Below are positions 62,345-64,000 of a stretch of 64,000 nt of DNA, piece by piece. The notes below the pieces were generated by a model. The model saw nothing but the letters and a program-made list of their open reading frames with translations, did no database searches and was not told the DNA's origin. Numbering within the stretch: position 1 is the first letter of the stretch; each line of letters opens with the position of its first letter. Made by a program: the position numbers and the translations under genes. The DNA comes from Prorocentrum cordatum (Eukaryota; Sar; Dinophyceae; Prorocentrales; Prorocentraceae): positions 228,952 through 292,951 of the forward strand of contig CAUYUJ010012747.1 of the NCBI GenBank assembly GCA_963575745.1, given 5' to 3'.

Positions 62345-63830
62345 ATGCACCAGGGGCTCCTCAAGTGCCTGTTTGCCGGTGTGCTTTGGTCTCAGGAGAG
62401 GCTGTGTGACGCTGGAGGTGCTGTCAACCCGAAGTGCTCAGCGTGCGGCGAGGTCGGCTCTTGCAAGAATCGTTTCTGGAAGAGCCCCGGGCATGACACG
62501 TTTCGCCCTGAGTATAAGGCCGGCCACCTCCTGGTCCACGAGATCATGGATCTTGCTTCTCGCACGGCCAATACACGTTTAATTCGGACCCAAATGTTGG
62601 TCGCTGACCCTGCTTCGTCCGTCCCGAACCCGTGCCTCAAAGAAGAGGCGATTTGATGGATGCGTTTCTCGGACCTGCTTTTGGACCCTGACTTTTTTGG
62701 GGATGGTTCGGGCTTCCAGGGACGGTTCCCGCGCCCGCGCCTCATGAGATGCAGATGGGGCTTCTGTCCCATGGACCTGGATTGTCAGGTGGTAGCTACA
62801 ATGCACGGTCCATTACCCACCTGGGTTAAGACTGTGCCTGTTGCTGAGCTTCCTGAGAACTCTGAGATAGATGAACGCGCAACTGCGGCTCTACACCGAC
62901 TGTACGTCGCTGGTAGACGCTGGGCTGCTGGCGATCCGATGCCGCATCACTGGAGGGAGGTCTGGAGGCGGGTTTCGGGCGCGGGGTTGGAGCGGGTGGA
63001 GGTCAGCCACGTCAAAACTCACACGCCTGTTTCGGCCATTGGAGATGGGCTGATTACTGCTTGGCGGCGTGACAACAACTGCCTGGTCGATGAGTCGGCC
63101 AAATGGGGGGGCCAAAATGCACGCGGACCAAACCCAGCTGGAGGCACCTTCGCATTCTAGGAGGCCATCAAGATAGTGGCCCAATGTTGTGTGCGTGTGG
63201 CTTCTAAGATTGGCTGCAAGCCCGCTGGAAACCCCGGCCGATGCCCATCCCGAGATCCTCGGGAGGGCTACTGGCCCGATCGAAGGTGGTTTGGGGCCAC
63301 CTACCATCTAGGGCCCATTCCACGCTCGACCCTGCTATCTCTTGGCAGCAAAGGCGGTTCTCTGGTTTGGCCTGCCTGGGGCTTGAAACATCGCGATCGA
63401 TCATGCGGCAACTCAGGTATATGAGTGAAGCTAGGCGTCACGCGTTCCATCGAGCAGGGCCTATTTTTCTGCTCGGCATGTGGGGCCTAACGCGGCCCAG
63501 CTCTTCCGAGGCCTCTCCGATCAATGCCTTCTGGCCAACCGAAGGCTAGGCGGCATGGTCAAGGACTCGCTTTTGTTTTGTTACCAGCTCCTGGATATGC
63601 TGCGGGTCTGCCACCCTATGTCGGGCGCCTTCATTGGCCCGCCAATTCGGCTGCGCGTGAAAGGGGTTGCGTTGTCGGCTCAGTTGCCGCCGCTTGGGGG
63701 AGGGGTTGGAAGTGGGGGTGGGTGGACGCGGCAAGAGTGCACTCAGCCTCTTTGCGCCCAGGCTGGTTCGGCCTTCTGGGATGAGCTTGCTGGCCTTCCA
63801 GGTGCCAGCGACTCAGGCGACTTCGTTTGA
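62345..63830 (+). pseudogene. LINE-3 3' fragment: zinc motif, RNase H-like domain and C-terminal region
   Basis: Plus strand. NPKCSACGEVGSCKNRFWKS (62420-62490) resembles a retroelement Cys/His motif with two ligands replaced. After a single in-frame TGA at about 62654, an RNase H-like domain follows: FFGDGSG (first Asp), VPVAELPENSE (Glu) and SHVKTHTPVSAIGDGLITAW then NNCLVDESAKWG (later Asp), ending at 63160. A frame change then leads to NAAQLFRGLSDQCLLANRR and VKDSLLFCYQLLDMLRVCHP, stop at 63830. RNase H degrades RNA in RNA-DNA hybrids during retrotransposition. No RT lies upstream, where (CTC)n tracts occur instead, so the copy is 5'-truncated. A Leu/Val start at 62345 is not a true start. 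Confidence 0.7.
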
Positions 63831-64000
63831 ATTCTCGTCGCTGGCCAGTCTTCTTCAACCTGGCCATCACTCTTGCGGTTGGTCTCTGCCAGATCAAAAA
63901 CTTCCCTCCATCCGTCGACCTCATCCTAATCTCCCTCCGCCTAATTTTGCTTCTACTCCCTTCGCTCAATCCAATTGCTCAACCCACTCTCCCTTACCCC
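63831..64000. other. 3' flank of LINE-3
   Basis: Pyrimidine-rich; no feature recognised before the window ends. Confidence 0.4.

Overview
The window looks like nuclear DNA of a dinoflagellate. The best evidence is two relict copies of the dinoflagellate spliced leader (22-nt consensus DCCGTAGCCATTTTGGCTCAAG, known from the literature). One, with 19 of 22 matches, lies just 5' of the only intact gene. The other, an exact 17-nt match, lies at the 5' end of a LINE. High GC with AT-richer islands, very long (GGA)n tracts, many different minisatellites, several LINEs and a low density of intact genes all fit. The species cannot be named from the sequence. No prokaryotic features, CRISPR arrays, rRNA or tRNA genes were seen.

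Layout. 1-18.6 kb is a field of small terminal-inverted-repeat (TIR) elements (at least eight families, some with 8-bp target duplications), a 750-bp (GGA)n tract, a 63-bp repeat array that reads as 21-residue protein repeats, and a U6 snRNA copy flanked by 18-bp direct repeats. 19.1-20.9 kb holds the one convincing intact gene, an intronless 560-residue protein with an FtsJ/RrmJ-type 2'-O-methyltransferase domain and a complete K-D-K-E tetrad. 21-26.7 kb is mostly satellites (CCTCAG, 72-bp and 89-bp units). 27.9-35.1 kb is a degenerate minus-strand LINE (LINE-1 here, a local label) split by a 2,780-bp foldback/Mutator-like element with 9-bp target duplications. 35.3-38.8 kb is AT-rich sequence and a long TAC-repeat field. 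38.9-44.7 kb is a second minus-strand LINE (LINE-2) broken by a few stops and frameshifts. 44.8-62.3 kb is repeats, more TIR elements, a second foldback structure and one decayed protein gene. 62.3-63.8 kb is the RNase H-bearing 3' part of a third LINE (LINE-3, plus strand).

How it fits together. Most of the window can be read as the product of RNA-based copying followed by DNA-transposon invasion and repeat growth. The methyltransferase gene shows signs of being a re-integrated trans-spliced mRNA. The U6 copy has the hallmarks of LINE-mediated retroposition, and one LINE seems to have been copied from a trans-spliced transcript. All three LINEs are now inactive. Most long reading frames elsewhere are translations of simple repeats and are left out.
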